From Ensifer sp. LC163 (GTDB lineage Bacteria; Pseudomonadota; Alphaproteobacteria; Rhizobiales; Rhizobiaceae), in the NCBI RefSeq assembly GCF_001695855.1, contig NZ_MBSS01000023.1, forward strand, positions 310,001 to 374,000: a stretch of DNA of 64,000 bases. Reading direction: 5' to 3'. The notes below the pieces were generated by a model. It was not told where the DNA came from, did not search any database, and worked only from the letters and a program-made list of their open reading frames with translations. Made by a program: the position numbers and the translations under genes. Of this stretch, positions 43,648-53,147 are shown one piece after another (positions within the stretch are counted from its first letter, which is position 1; each line of letters begins with the position of its first letter).

Positions 43648-44091
43648 TCACAGGGCAATATCATAAGTCAGCCAATCCGTTCTGGTGGCCAGTTGATCGT
43701 AAAGGCCGCGGGCCCTGTAATTGTTGTCGCGCGTGATCCAGCGGATGACGGACCAGCCGCGTTCGCGCCCAATGTCAGCGACGGCGCGGATCAGGGCGGG
43801 TGCCGCGCCACTGCCGCGGGCCTCGGGCGCAACGAAGAGATCGTCGAGAAAACCGCCGCGTGCCGCCATCAGTGGCCTTATGTATTCGCGAAAATGGGTC
43901 AGCCCGATCGGGCGGCCAGAGCGATCGAACGCCAGCCGGCATTCGAGCTCACCGTCGCGGATCCAGCCCCACACCCGATCCCGCATCTCGTCGGTCTGCT
44001 GAACCCCATAGAAGGCGGCAAATCCCGCATGAAGTTCGTTCCATGCGGGCCTGTCCGCTTCTCCCGCGGCGACGATCGTGATGTCTGTCAT
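43648..44091 (-). CDS. GNAT-family N-acetyltransferase
   Basis: The 147-residue protein has an acetyl-CoA loop EARGSGAAPALIRAVADIGRERGW preceded by the strand FLDDLFVAPEAR and followed by VIRWITRDNNYRARGLYDQLA, the Rimi-like or spermidine-type GNAT arrangement. ATG 44091 lies within the hyuB-aminotransferase spacer and gives a typical N terminus (MTDITIVAAGEADR). It lies between hyuB and the aminotransferase on the same strand, so an amine product of the pathway is a plausible target. Confidence 0.85.
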   Translation of the reverse strand: MTDITIVAAGEADRPAWNELHAGFAAFYGVQQTDEMRDRVWGWIRDGELECRLAFDRSGRPIGLTHFREYIRPLMAARGGFLDDLFVAPEARGSGAAPALIRAVADIGRERGWSVIRWITRDNNYRARGLYDQLATRTDWLTYDIAL

Positions 44092-44145
44092 ACCTACCCC
44101 CAATTTCGGGTGGGCGAGCCGCCCACCCACCAATCGTTTCCACCC

Positions 44146-46101
44146 TTACTGCCAGGCGGCGGCCGACCGTTTGCGATACATGTCGCGGAACTGTTCGGTT
44201 GACGCGGGCAGCAGGTCGCCCGTGTCCCAGTCGAGGATCACCGCATGGCGGCGCACGGCATCGAGCGCATCGATCTCGCCGGCCTTGAATTTCTCTGAAA
44301 CCTCAGCCGGATCCGTCTCCAACCACCCCAGGCGCTCGGTTCGGATCTGTCGCCTCAACTCGGCCGTCGCGGCGGCATCGATCTCGTAAGCGCAGATTTC
44401 GGGATCGACGGGGTCGATGACGACGCCGTAGTCCTTCGCCGCCCGCTCGACCGAGACGTAATCGTCGATCACATCGGCAAGAACCCGTTGCGGATCGCGC
44501 TCGAGCGGATCGCCGAAGCCGCCGCCGCCGGCCGTCGGACGCGAGAAAACGTCCCCGGCTTCGATTGCGACATCGGAGAAGGTGGCGCCGAGCCATTCCT
44601 TTTCGCCAGTCTTTTCGCGCGTCAGCGTCAGCCCATGCGGCATGGAGGGCAAGCCGCCCTCGATGCCCCAGACGATGGCGCGCTCTCGATCGCAGATATA
44701 GGAAATGACCGTGTTTTCGGCTTCGAGCATGCGGGAGGTCTTGAGCACTCCGGCGCCGCCGCGCCATTTCCCGGGGCCGGCCGAATCCGTCAGCACCTCG
44801 AACTCGGTGGTCAGGATCGGGTTTGCGCGCTCCTGCCCCTCGACCGGCTGGGCCATCAAGCCGGTTCCAAAGCAGGCGGTCGTCACGTTGCAGCCGTCCA
44901 TGCCGTTGCGCCCGCCCCAACCGCCGGGCAGCCAGTCGTAGAACATGAAGATCGGCTTTTCCGCTGCCCGTGCGTCGCGTCCGCCGGTCAAAAGATATTC
45001 GAGGTTGAAGGCGCAGGCGATGGCGCGCTCCGGGATGATCTTCGACCAGATCTCGTAGATCGCGTTCATGATCTTCTCGAAGGGCATGAGGAAACCGGTG
45101 ACGGCGACCGGCCACTTGGCATCGACGATCGAGCCTTCCGGCGCGATGATTTCGAACACCCGGTAGAAGCCGCTGTTGAGCGGCAGGTCGGGAAAGAAGG
45201 TCTTCATCCCGGCCGCAACCGCCGAGAAGGTCGCGCCAAAGGCCGAATTGTAGATCGAGCCGATGGTCGGGTGGCTGCCGGTAAAGTCGTAGATCGCCCG
45301 GTCGCCCTTGATCGTCAGCTTGACCTTGATCGGGATCATGCCCTCGTTGCCGGCCGGGTCGCGGTCGATGAAGTCCTGCGTCTCCCATTCGCCGTCGGGC
45401 AGTGCGGCGATGCGCTGGCGCATGGCCCGCTCGACATAATCCTGCACGGCGCCAAGCCCCTGCTTCACCGTGCCCTCGCCGTATTTTCCGACGAGCCGCA
45501 GGATCTCGCGCTCGCAGACCTGGGTCGCCTGCGCCTGGGCGTGAATGTCGCCGATGATCGAGGCGGGGTCGCGGGTGTTGGAGGCGATCAGATGGGCGAC
45601 GTCCTTGCAGAATCGCCCCTTGTCGTAGAGCCGGATCGGCGTGATGCGCATACCCTCCCTGAACATCTCCTTGGCGGCGACATCGAAGGAGCCGGGCACA
45701 CTGCCGCCGAGATCCGACCAATGTCCGTTCGACTGGCTGAAGGCAATGATCCTGCCGTCGACGAAAATCGGCCGGATGAGCCGAACGTCGTTGAAATGGG
45801 TGCCGCCGGCATAGGGGTCGTTGATCGCGTAGACGTCGCCCGGATGCATATCGCCGTCAAAGGCGCGGATGACGTCCTTGCAGGTGAAATGCAGCGTACC
45901 GACATGGACCGCGATATCCTGGTTGCCTTGCGCGGCCGAATTGCCTTCGGCATCGTGAAGGGCGCTGGAGAAGTCTCTGTTGTAGATGACGAAGGAGTAG
46001 CAGGTTCTCAGGATCTGCTCGGCCATCTGATCGACGCTGGTGATGAAGGAGTTCTTCAGGACCTCGAAGGTCACCGGGTCAAGGTTTTGCTGTTCAGACA
46101 T
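44146..46101 (-). CDS. hyuB: Hydantoinase/oxoprolinase B-family subunit
   Basis: The protein has 651 residues from ATG 46101; the longer upstream frame is a shadow of hyuA. It begins DPVTFEVLKNSFITSVDQMAEQILRTCYS, the usual HyuB N terminus, and contains AVHVGTLHFTCKDVI, VYAINDPYAGGTHFNDVRLIRPIF and the late GGGGFGDPLERDP. The family forms the B half of ATP-dependent hydantoinase, N-methylhydantoinase, 5-oxoprolinase and acetone carboxylase. Its start overlaps the hyuA stop by 8 bases, so the subunits are made together. It opens cyclic amides; the ring is not identified. Confidence 0.9.
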   Translation of the reverse strand: MSEQQNLDPVTFEVLKNSFITSVDQMAEQILRTCYSFVIYNRDFSSALHDAEGNSAAQGNQDIAVHVGTLHFTCKDVIRAFDGDMHPGDVYAINDPYAGGTHFNDVRLIRPIFVDGRIIAFSQSNGHWSDLGGSVPGSFDVAAKEMFREGMRITPIRLYDKGRFCKDVAHLIASNTRDPASIIGDIHAQAQATQVCEREILRLVGKYGEGTVKQGLGAVQDYVERAMRQRIAALPDGEWETQDFIDRDPAGNEGMIPIKVKLTIKGDRAIYDFTGSHPTIGSIYNSAFGATFSAVAAGMKTFFPDLPLNSGFYRVFEIIAPEGSIVDAKWPVAVTGFLMPFEKIMNAIYEIWSKIIPERAIACAFNLEYLLTGGRDARAAEKPIFMFYDWLPGGWGGRNGMDGCNVTTACFGTGLMAQPVEGQERANPILTTEFEVLTDSAGPGKWRGGAGVLKTSRMLEAENTVISYICDRERAIVWGIEGGLPSMPHGLTLTREKTGEKEWLGATFSDVAIEAGDVFSRPTAGGGGFGDPLERDPQRVLADVIDDYVSVERAAKDYGVVIDPVDPEICAYEIDAAATAELRRQIRTERLGWLETDPAEVSEKFKAGEIDALDAVRRHAVILDWDTGDLLPASTEQFRDMYRKRSAAAWQ

Positions 46102-48133
46102 TCGCTTCACCTTCGATACGGATGATGATGTTGAGATAGGTGTCCACCTCCGCGGTCGTTCCCGGCGGAACGACAACGGTGGAATCGAGCTGCTCGACGA
46201 TGGCGGGTCCCTTGAAGACGAAGCCGGCAGGCAGAGTTTCGCGGGAGTAGACGGGCGTATCGAGCGCCGCGTCGGCTGCAAACCAGACGCTCCGCCGCGT
46301 CTTCGGCTCGGGGGTGAGCGCCGTCGGCTCGTGGCGTGCCAGCGACGCCTTCGGCACCATGCCGACCGCCTTCAAGTTGATGCGGAACAGGCTGACCGGC
46401 GTCTCGTCGCGACGGAAATTGTATTCACGCTGATGTTCGCGGTGGAAGGCCTCGACCAGCGGCGCGATGTCGGCGACCGGCGCAGGCGCCGAGACGGCCA
46501 GAGATCGCCACTGCCCGAGATACATCATGTCGATGCTGCGCTGGAGCACCACGTCCTTGGCCGCGACACCTTCATGGGCAAGCCGCTCGGACGCTTCCTG
46601 TTCGAGGCGGAGGAACGCCTCCTCGATCGCCGTCGCGTCGGCGTCGGCGGCCGGCTTCAGGTAGCTTTCCGAGAAGTCGTGCTGCATGTCGACGAGCAGG
46701 CAGCCGAGTGCCGAAGTGACGCCGGGGTTCGGCGGAACGATGACGGCGGGGATCGACAGTTCGCGGGCAATCGCCGCGCCATGCAGCGCGCCTGCACCGC
46801 CGAAGGCGACGAGCGCGAAGTCGCGCGGATCATAACCACGGCTGATCGAGATCAGCCGCACCGCGTCCGACATGTTGGCATTGGCGACGCGGATGATGGC
46901 ATCGGCGGCCGCATGCGGCTCGAGCCCGAACGGCTCGGCCACACCCTCGCGCACCGCCTCAAGCGCAAGGCCCGCGTCGAGCGTGATCTTGCCCCCGGCA
47001 AGGCTGGTGCCGAGTCGGCCGAGCACGACATTGGCATCAGTATTGGTCGGCTGCCGGTTGCCCTTGGAGTAGCAGGCCGGGCCCGGATTGGCGCCGGCCG
47101 ATTGCGGCCCGTTGCGCAGCGATCCGGCCTCATCGGTCCAGGCAAGCGACCCGCCGCCGGCGCCGATCGTCAGAACCTCGATCGAGGAGAAACGGATCGG
47201 ATAGCCGAACTCGATGAACCAGTCCTTGGTGATGCGCGACTGGCCGTCATAGGCGAGCGACACGTCGGTCGACGTGCCGCCCATATCGAGGCCGATGGAA
47301 TTTTTGAAGCCACAAAGCTCGGCGATATATTTGCTGGCGATCGCGCCGGCGGCGATGCCGGAACCGGCAAGACGGGCGGCAAAGTCCTCGACGCTCTTGG
47401 GCGTCATCACCCCGCCGCCGGTGTGCAGCAACAGAAGGTCGCGCTCATAGCCGTCCTGCTGCAGCCGCTTGCCGAGCCGCGATGTATAGTCGACGACGAC
47501 GGGGCTGAGCGCCGCGTTGGCAACGGTCGTCGAGAAACGCTCATGTTCGAAGATCTCGGGCAGGACTTCGGACGAGGTCGACACCGGCACGCCGGGCATC
47601 ACCTCCATCAGGATCTCCTTCATCCGGCGCTCGTTCGCTCCGTTCATGAAGGCGTTCATGAAGCAGACGGCGACGGCCGCGACCTTGCGGCGCTTGAGAA
47701 TGCGCGCGACCTCGCGGGCCTCGTCCTCGTCGAGCGTGGCGACGATCCCGCCTTGCGCATCGACGCGCTCGGAGACCACCAGCCGGTCGCGCCGCGGCAC
47801 ATAGGGCGGCACCACATCCTTGTAGGTATCCCAGAGGTCTTCCTTGTTGGCGCGACGGATCTCGATCACATCGCGGAAGCCGCGGGTACAAACCATCGCC
47901 GTGCGCGGCAGGCGCCTTGTGATCAGGGCGTTGGTGGCAACGGTGGTGCCGTGCGAAAACAGCGCCACCTTCGACAGGTCGATACCGGCTTTCTCTACCC
48001 CGGACATGATCCCGTCGATCGGGTCGGCGGAGGACGACGTCTTTTCGACCCGGATCCGGCCCGTGGTCTCGTCCATGATGCAGATGTCGGTAAAGGTGCC
48101 ACCGACATCGACCGCAACGCGAAGGTTCTGCAA
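46094..48133 (-). CDS. hyuA: Hydantoinase/oxoprolinase A-family subunit (ATP-binding)
   Basis: The protein of about 679 residues has the ASKHA-like ATPase start LRVAVDVGGTFTDICIMDE, LFSHGTTVATNALITRRL, the second phosphate loop IGLDMGGTSTDVSLAYDG, GAGGGSLAW and the glycine pair FGGAGALHGAAIARE. It phosphorylates the amide oxygen for ring opening with HyuB. The start is best placed at TTG 48133, 7 bases after AGGAG; an ATG at 48154 encodes that ribosome site as codons. It lies downstream of an AraC gene, separated by about 125 bases. Which lactam or imide is opened is unknown. Confidence 0.9.
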   Translation of the reverse strand: MQNLRVAVDVGGTFTDICIMDETTGRIRVEKTSSSADPIDGIMSGVEKAGIDLSKVALFSHGTTVATNALITRRLPRTAMVCTRGFRDVIEIRRANKEDLWDTYKDVVPPYVPRRDRLVVSERVDAQGGIVATLDEDEAREVARILKRRKVAAVAVCFMNAFMNGANERRMKEILMEVMPGVPVSTSSEVLPEIFEHERFSTTVANAALSPVVVDYTSRLGKRLQQDGYERDLLLLHTGGGVMTPKSVEDFAARLAGSGIAAGAIASKYIAELCGFKNSIGLDMGGTSTDVSLAYDGQSRITKDWFIEFGYPIRFSSIEVLTIGAGGGSLAWTDEAGSLRNGPQSAGANPGPACYSKGNRQPTNTDANVVLGRLGTSLAGGKITLDAGLALEAVREGVAEPFGLEPHAAADAIIRVANANMSDAVRLISISRGYDPRDFALVAFGGAGALHGAAIARELSIPAVIVPPNPGVTSALGCLLVDMQHDFSESYLKPAADADATAIEEAFLRLEQEASERLAHEGVAAKDVVLQRSIDMMYLGQWRSLAVSAPAPVADIAPLVEAFHREHQREYNFRRDETPVSLFRINLKAVGMVPKASLARHEPTALTPEPKTRRSVWFAADAALDTPVYSRETLPAGFVFKGPAIVEQLDSTVVVPPGTTAEVDTYLNIIIRIEGEANV

Positions 48134-48258
48134 AATCCCTCTCCTGTCTTTCATCCGTTGAAAAGCGGGTATCCGTTCAAAATCGGGCAAGGCTTCGCCC
48201 TTCGCCCGGACGGGCGTGCGATCACCTGATGTCTGTCTGGAGTTGTCTGTCGCCCGGC

Positions 48259-49230
48259 TCAGCCGGGTCCGCTCGGGCTCGTCAGATTGTAGCGCTCGCG
48301 CGCTTCTGTCGGGCTGTAGCCGAAATGGGCCCTGTAGTGGCGGCTCAACTGCGCATGGTCGCTGAAGCCAAGCGCATAGGCGATTTCCGAAACCAGCTTG
48401 CGGCAGGACGGATCGCGCAGCATCTCGTCGCAGCGCAAAAGCCGCTGGACACGGATCCAGTGGCACACGGAAGTGCCCTGCCGCTTCATCAGCTGATGCA
48501 GGTAGCGCACCGAGATGCCGCAGGCATCGGCGATCGTCTGCGGCCCGAGATCGGCCCGGGCCAGGTTGGCACGGATGTAACTCTCGACGCGATGCAGGTG
48601 GCCGACCTGCACCGAGCCGGCATCCGACGTCAGCATGCGCTCGTCGGAGCTGAGCGACATCGCAAGAATATCGACCAGATGTTTGCCCGTCATGTCGCGG
48701 GCGGGAGCATCCATCTCGACGAGCCGCGGCGCGATCAGCCGGATCATATCGACGAACAACGCGCCGGTGCCCCGGGTCGAATCGAAGCTCAGCGACGCGA
48801 TACGTTCGGGAAGGCCGACACGCGGCCGCAGCGTGGCGATCGGCACCTTCAGCACCCAAAGCGTGTTCTTGGCCGCGTAACTGAATTCGTAAGGCAGATG
48901 GCTGCGCTCGACGAGGAAGGCGCCCGGCTTGCAGCGCACTGCCTTGCCGCTCTGCTCGAAACTGATCTCCGCCGTCTCCGGCACCGTGATCAGGTAGCTT
49001 TCTTCGCGTTCGTGCAGCAGGTGCCGCTTCTGCCGGCGATAGAGCAGGCCGTCGGATTCAAGCCGCGACAGCGACACCGCGCCGAGATCCCAGACGTTCA
49101 GCTCACCGGAGAATTCCGCCGAGTTCTGGAAGCGCAGGTCGAGCGGGAAGTAGGTGCTCGATACCGCTTCGTCCCAATAGCGCTTGCGCTCGAACGCAAC
49201 CGTGCCTGCCGTGGAATAACTCACGTCCAT
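48259..49230 (-). CDS. AraC-family transcriptional regulator (NphR/FeaR-like)
   Basis: The 323-residue protein has an N-terminal AraC-binding-like domain (ITVPETAEISFEQSGKAVRCKPGAF) and a C-terminal double HTH (DLGPQTIADACGISVRYLHQLMKRQGTS, VSEIAYALGFSDHAQLSRHYRAHFGYSPTEAR). This overall form is found in NphR/FeaR-type activators of aromatic or amine catabolism. It is embedded between the amidase and hyuA in the minus-strand array, about 240 bases after the amidase stop, leaving room for its own promoter. It likely controls hyuAB or the entire array. Confidence 0.9.
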   Translation of the reverse strand: MDVSYSTAGTVAFERKRYWDEAVSSTYFPLDLRFQNSAEFSGELNVWDLGAVSLSRLESDGLLYRRQKRHLLHEREESYLITVPETAEISFEQSGKAVRCKPGAFLVERSHLPYEFSYAAKNTLWVLKVPIATLRPRVGLPERIASLSFDSTRGTGALFVDMIRLIAPRLVEMDAPARDMTGKHLVDILAMSLSSDERMLTSDAGSVQVGHLHRVESYIRANLARADLGPQTIADACGISVRYLHQLMKRQGTSVCHWIRVQRLLRCDEMLRDPSCRKLVSEIAYALGFSDHAQLSRHYRAHFGYSPTEARERYNLTSPSGPG

Positions 49231-49470
49231 GCGAAGCTCCCATCCAGTCCGCCGTCCGTTCGCTTCGGCTGTTCCCGTGTTGCCGAGGCGACGGCCGATC
49301 GCGGCCCATTTTTCCCGACCGGTCGCCTTGAACGTCGCAGCCTCTTCAGGGCCTTTGCGACCGGCGTTTCCGGAAGGTCGCCGAGCAGTAGACTACGCCT
49401 TTCCCGCCTCGGCTAGTCGCAAAGTGCGCTCGCTCTTGTCGGTGGGCGTAGTGTCGGGGCGACCAGCCCT

Positions 49471-50838
49471 TCAATCGGCACGGACGACCGCTTCCGCCGC
49501 AAGCGCCATCGACAAGAGATGCGCGTCGTGATGCGGCTGGGCGGAAAGGAGCAGGCCAACGGGCATGCCGGCGGCCCCGTGGCCGCAGGGCAGCGAGACG
49601 CCGCACCAGTCGAGGAAGTTGCCGATCGATGTGTTTCGCAAGGTTTTGGCGTTGGTTTCGACGAACAAAGCATCGTCAGTGAGAAGCGGCGCAGTGGGAG
49701 GCGCCACATGCGCGACGGTGGGATAGGCGATAAGCTCGTTTGGCCCGATATTGGCGGCGATCTCGGCGATCAGTGCCTCGCGTAACTCAAGCGTCTCGAC
49801 ATAGTCGGAAAGGCTGATCCCTCGCCCAAGCCGTGCCCGTGCCACGACGCGCTGGTCCATCGATGCGGCCTGCGGGCCTTCCAGCCGCTCGCGATGCAGC
49901 GCGAAGGCCTCGGCCGTGACCAGCGGCCCATGCCGCGCCAGGGCCTCGAAGATGCGTTCGAACGCCGGAAACGGCTGGCGGCGCACATGGGCGCCAACCC
50001 GTTCCAGCCGACCGAGCGCGGCTTCGAAGCTTGAGACGACACCGTCTTCGGCACCGTCGAAAACCACCGTTGTCGGCACCACGATCGACAGGCAGTCGAG
50101 ACTGCCGCGTCGGATCTCCGGCGCCGGCAGGCCGCGCATTGCGGCGTCGACCCAGACGGCATCCTGCACCGTCCGGCAGAGCGGGCCGAGCGAATCGAGG
50201 CTCTTGGCCAACGGAAAGACACCGCGCATGGAATAGCGACCCCGCGTCGCCTTGTAGCCGACGATGCCGTTGAAGGCGGCAGGGATGCGGATGGACCCGC
50301 CCGTATCCGTGCCGATCGACACCGGCACGAGGTCGGCGGCGACAGCAACGCCGGAGCCGGACGACGAGCCGCCCGGCAATCGATCGACATCCTGCGCGCG
50401 CGGATTGCGCGGCGTGCCGTAATGCGGGTTGATGCCGAGCCCGGAGAAAGCGAACTCGCTCATGTTGACCCGCCCGACACTGACCATGCCGGCGCTGGCG
50501 AGTGCCGCCACTACCGCCGCGTCCGCTTGCGCTACCGGCGCGTCCTTCAGAACCACCGACCCGGCCGTCGTCGGGATGCCTGCGATGGCAAACAGGTCCT
50601 TCCAGGCGACGGGAATCCCGTCGAGAAGACCGAGCGGGCGGCCGGCTGCAACACGTTTCGCGGAAGCGTCCGCTTCGCGCATCGCCCGCTCCGGCAGGAC
50701 CGTGGTGAAGATGACCTGGTCGTCGTGGCTGCGGATCCGCTCAAGCGTCCAGCCTGCCAGATCGCGTGGATCGAGCGCACCGGATTGCACGAGTACCGAA
50801 AGCTGCGCGATCGACCGTCCAGCAAGATTCTGCGTCAT
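49471..50838 (-). CDS. Amidase (amidase-signature family)
   Basis: The 455-residue enzyme shows the Ser-cisSer-Lys triad: Lys80 in PVAWKDLF, cis-Ser158 in LPGGSSSGSG and nucleophile Ser182 in TDTGGSIRIP. The distances of 78 and 24 residues are close to FAAH. It hydrolyses a linear amide, possibly the product of HyuAB ring opening or an N-carbamoyl compound, in the cytoplasm (no signal peptide). The gene is 12 bases after the signal-less binding-protein paralogue, so the two are likely co-transcribed. Whether it acts on the transported compound is inferred. Confidence 0.92.
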   Translation of the reverse strand: MTQNLAGRSIAQLSVLVQSGALDPRDLAGWTLERIRSHDDQVIFTTVLPERAMREADASAKRVAAGRPLGLLDGIPVAWKDLFAIAGIPTTAGSVVLKDAPVAQADAAVVAALASAGMVSVGRVNMSEFAFSGLGINPHYGTPRNPRAQDVDRLPGGSSSGSGVAVAADLVPVSIGTDTGGSIRIPAAFNGIVGYKATRGRYSMRGVFPLAKSLDSLGPLCRTVQDAVWVDAAMRGLPAPEIRRGSLDCLSIVVPTTVVFDGAEDGVVSSFEAALGRLERVGAHVRRQPFPAFERIFEALARHGPLVTAEAFALHRERLEGPQAASMDQRVVARARLGRGISLSDYVETLELREALIAEIAANIGPNELIAYPTVAHVAPPTAPLLTDDALFVETNAKTLRNTSIGNFLDWCGVSLPCGHGAAGMPVGLLLSAQPHHDAHLLSMALAAEAVVRAD

Positions 50839-50850
50839 CCCCGTTTCCCA

Positions 50851-52071
50851 CTATCTCTCGACCAGCTGCATCCAGCGGCGAACCAGGTAATTGTGCTCGT
50901 CCATGGTGGTGTTCCAGACCGCGATGCAGTTGGCGCGCTGCCAATAGGAGCCGCCGCTCCTGACCGATCCGGCCCGAATACGCATGGTGCCATCCGGTCC
51001 CGGCAGGTCGCATGCCGCAGGCAGGCCGCCATACCAATAGTCCCACTCGGCCACCGACATGAATTGCCGCGAGCGCTCCGGGGTTGAGATGTAATAACCC
51101 TGCCGCGCCACGACCGCGCCCGGCCAGCCGGAGATCCACCAGTTGAGATAGTCATAGGCGACGTCGCGCATGCGGCCTGACAGATGCCGCGCCAGACACA
51201 ACCCGCCATGCCAGGCGCGATAGCCCTCGGCCGGCACCGCTTGTTCCACCGGAACGCCCTGGCCGTTGAGGATGCTGATGCCGGTCGACCACATGCTCTG
51301 GATATCGGTCTCGCCGCGCACCATCAACCGCGCCGCATCCTCCGCCGTGCGCCAGAAGGCGCGGAAATAGCCGTTCTTCTTGCGCTCCTCCAAGAGCCCG
51401 ATCAGCCGGTCGATCTCGTCGACCGTCATGCTGCCGATGTTGTCGAACGACATGAGCCCGGATGCCTGTGCGGCAAGGGCGGCATCGAAGATGCCGATCG
51501 CCGGCTCGTCGACGAGGGCCGCGCGCCCGGCCCAGCGCTCGTCGAGCAGCGCCGCCCAGCTGTTCATCGACACCGTATTGGGCGCAACATCGGTTCGATA
51601 GGCGAAGCTGTCGAAATTATGCGTCGTCGGCAACATCGAGATCGTGCTTGACGGCGTGTCACCCAGCTCGAGATTGGGCTGCACGAACAGCTTCTTGACC
51701 GGCGCATCCCCCTGCCCGAGGCGGGCATTCGGGCCGATATGGCCCGTCTTCGTCAGATCGTTGATCTCGTCCCAAAGCGCGATACGCGCGATATCGATCG
51801 GCTGGATCGCCCGCCAGTACCAGACGATATCGAGGTTATGGAAACACTGGTCGTAGATGTCGTAACTATCAGGCTCCTGTGCCGCCTTGTGCTGGGTCGT
51901 CAGGAAGTCGTTGTTGTCGAACACGACATCGATGCCGAGATCCGCCTCGGCGCGGACCCGCAACTCTTCGAGCAGCGAGATCGCCGTGCCGAGCACGCGC
52001 AGACGTGGGCGACCGGAGAGATGAAGGGACGGTGTCGCTATTGTCGCTTGGTCAGGCTGGTGTTTGCTCAT
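50851..52071 (-). CDS. Binding-protein paralogue lacking a signal peptide (PotD-like)
   Basis: The 406-residue protein is related to the array's binding protein at 55732. Shared blocks include EGYRAWHGG/EGYRGWAIG, YDYLNWWISGWPGAVVARQGYYIST/YADYWLSGEPGITVSEQGYYSPS and WDYWYGGLPA/YAFWYEGKPW. However, its N terminus (MSKHQPDQATIATPSLHLSGRPRLRVLG) has no hydrophobic core, lipobox or twin arginine, so it should stay in the cytoplasm. It overlaps the CobW gene by ATGA and precedes the amidase. A cytosolic ligand sensor, carrier or degenerate duplicate are all possible. Confidence 0.75.
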   Translation of the reverse strand: MSKHQPDQATIATPSLHLSGRPRLRVLGTAISLLEELRVRAEADLGIDVVFDNNDFLTTQHKAAQEPDSYDIYDQCFHNLDIVWYWRAIQPIDIARIALWDEINDLTKTGHIGPNARLGQGDAPVKKLFVQPNLELGDTPSSTISMLPTTHNFDSFAYRTDVAPNTVSMNSWAALLDERWAGRAALVDEPAIGIFDAALAAQASGLMSFDNIGSMTVDEIDRLIGLLEERKKNGYFRAFWRTAEDAARLMVRGETDIQSMWSTGISILNGQGVPVEQAVPAEGYRAWHGGLCLARHLSGRMRDVAYDYLNWWISGWPGAVVARQGYYISTPERSRQFMSVAEWDYWYGGLPAACDLPGPDGTMRIRAGSVRSGGSYWQRANCIAVWNTTMDEHNYLVRRWMQLVER

Positions 52072-53147
52072 GAAAACGACTGATGTTCCTGCAGACTGCG
52101 TTTCGGGACGGCCGCCGTTTCGACTGGCGACTGGTCGAGGGCGAATGCCTCGAACGATCGTTTCAGCAGGCCAACGTCCAGACCGTCAACGATAAACACG
52201 ATGTGCGAGCGACGATCCTCGTCCGGCCACCGCTCCATGTGCACCGGCGTGTGCACCAGATGCTGAACGCCATGAATGGCGACCGGCCGCTCCTCGCCGG
52301 CAATATTGAGAATGCCCTTCACGCGCAGCACCTTTTCGCCGTGGCGGTTCAACAGCATCGTTAGCCAGATACCGAAGGCCGTCCAGTCTATGGCACGCTC
52401 CACCGTCATCACGAAGGATGTCACCGCCGACTGATGCGCGGCACCTCCCGCCGTTGCCAGTTGAACCGGCGCCTCACAGTAGAAGCCGCTTGTCGATTGC
52501 AGTGCCGCTGCACGCAGGCTGAGGTTCTCATCGACGAGGTCGGCGACAACGAAGGACGGATCGGTCGCCGTCAGAAGCGGCGCATCCGGATTGATGGTGC
52601 GCAGTTTCTCGCCAAGACTGGCGATATCGGCCGCGGGCGTCAGATCGGCCTTGGTGACGACCAGCCTATCGGCAACGGCTACCTGGCGGTTGGATTCGAC
52701 ATAGGTGCCGAGTTGGCCGGGCCCGTTGACTGCATCGACGGTGGTGATCACGTTGCCGGGGCGAAAATGGTGGCGCAGAACCGGGTCGGATTTGATCGTC
52801 GACAGCACCGGGAACGGGTCGGCAAGTCCGGTGCTTTCGACGACGATGCGGCGAAAGGGCGGGACCAGCCCGCGTTCCCGCTTCGAATGCAGATCCTTGA
52901 TCGCATCGGCAAGCTCGCCGCGCACCGTGCAGCAGAGACAGCCCGATTGTAAGAGCACCATCGTGTCGTCGATGCGCTCGACCAGATGATGGTCGAGCCC
53001 CACTTCCCCGAACTCGTTGATGAGAACGGCGGCGTCCGAAAGCGCGGGATCAGCGAGCAGGCGCGCAAGCAGCGTCGTCTTGCCGGAGCCGAGAAAGCCC
53101 GTGAGCAGGTTGATCGGGGTCAACAATGGGACTTGCGGTTCAGTCAT
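52068..53147 (-). CDS. CobW/COG0523-family GTP-binding metallochaperone-like protein
   Basis: The protein has 359 residues from ATG 53147: P-loop GFLGSGKTT at 17-25, the CxCC metal motif (Cys70, Cys72, Cys73) in SGCLCCTVRGEL, switch II ESTGLADPFP and a C-terminal CobW_C domain. COG0523 proteins hydrolyse GTP to insert Zn, Co or Fe into client enzymes. A client could be the PuuE-like deacetylase or another metal hydrolase in the array. It overlaps a small CxxC protein by 8 bases upstream and the binding-protein paralogue by ATGA downstream. Metal identity is unknown. Confidence 0.9.
   Translation of the reverse strand: MTEPQVPLLTPINLLTGFLGSGKTTLLARLLADPALSDAAVLINEFGEVGLDHHLVERIDDTMVLLQSGCLCCTVRGELADAIKDLHSKRERGLVPPFRRIVVESTGLADPFPVLSTIKSDPVLRHHFRPGNVITTVDAVNGPGQLGTYVESNRQVAVADRLVVTKADLTPAADIASLGEKLRTINPDAPLLTATDPSFVVADLVDENLSLRAAALQSTSGFYCEAPVQLATAGGAAHQSAVTSFVMTVERAIDWTAFGIWLTMLLNRHGEKVLRVKGILNIAGEERPVAIHGVQHLVHTPVHMERWPDEDRRSHIVFIVDGLDVGLLKRSFEAFALDQSPVETAAVPKRSLQEHQSFS

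Noticed and set aside
46101-46281. 60-residue N-terminal extension of hyuB
   Set aside because: It is Ser/Arg/Pro-rich, overlaps hyuA out of frame and is not domain-like; ATG 46101 is the natural start.
46040-48229. Long plus-strand frame over hyuA
   Set aside because: The opposite strand carries clear HyuA motifs; this frame is Arg/Gly/Asp-rich without domain signals, so it is a shadow.
48155-48859. Upstream extension of hyuA
   Set aside because: The segment is Arg/Ala-rich and lies antisense-like across the AraC gene; the domain begins after TTG 48133.
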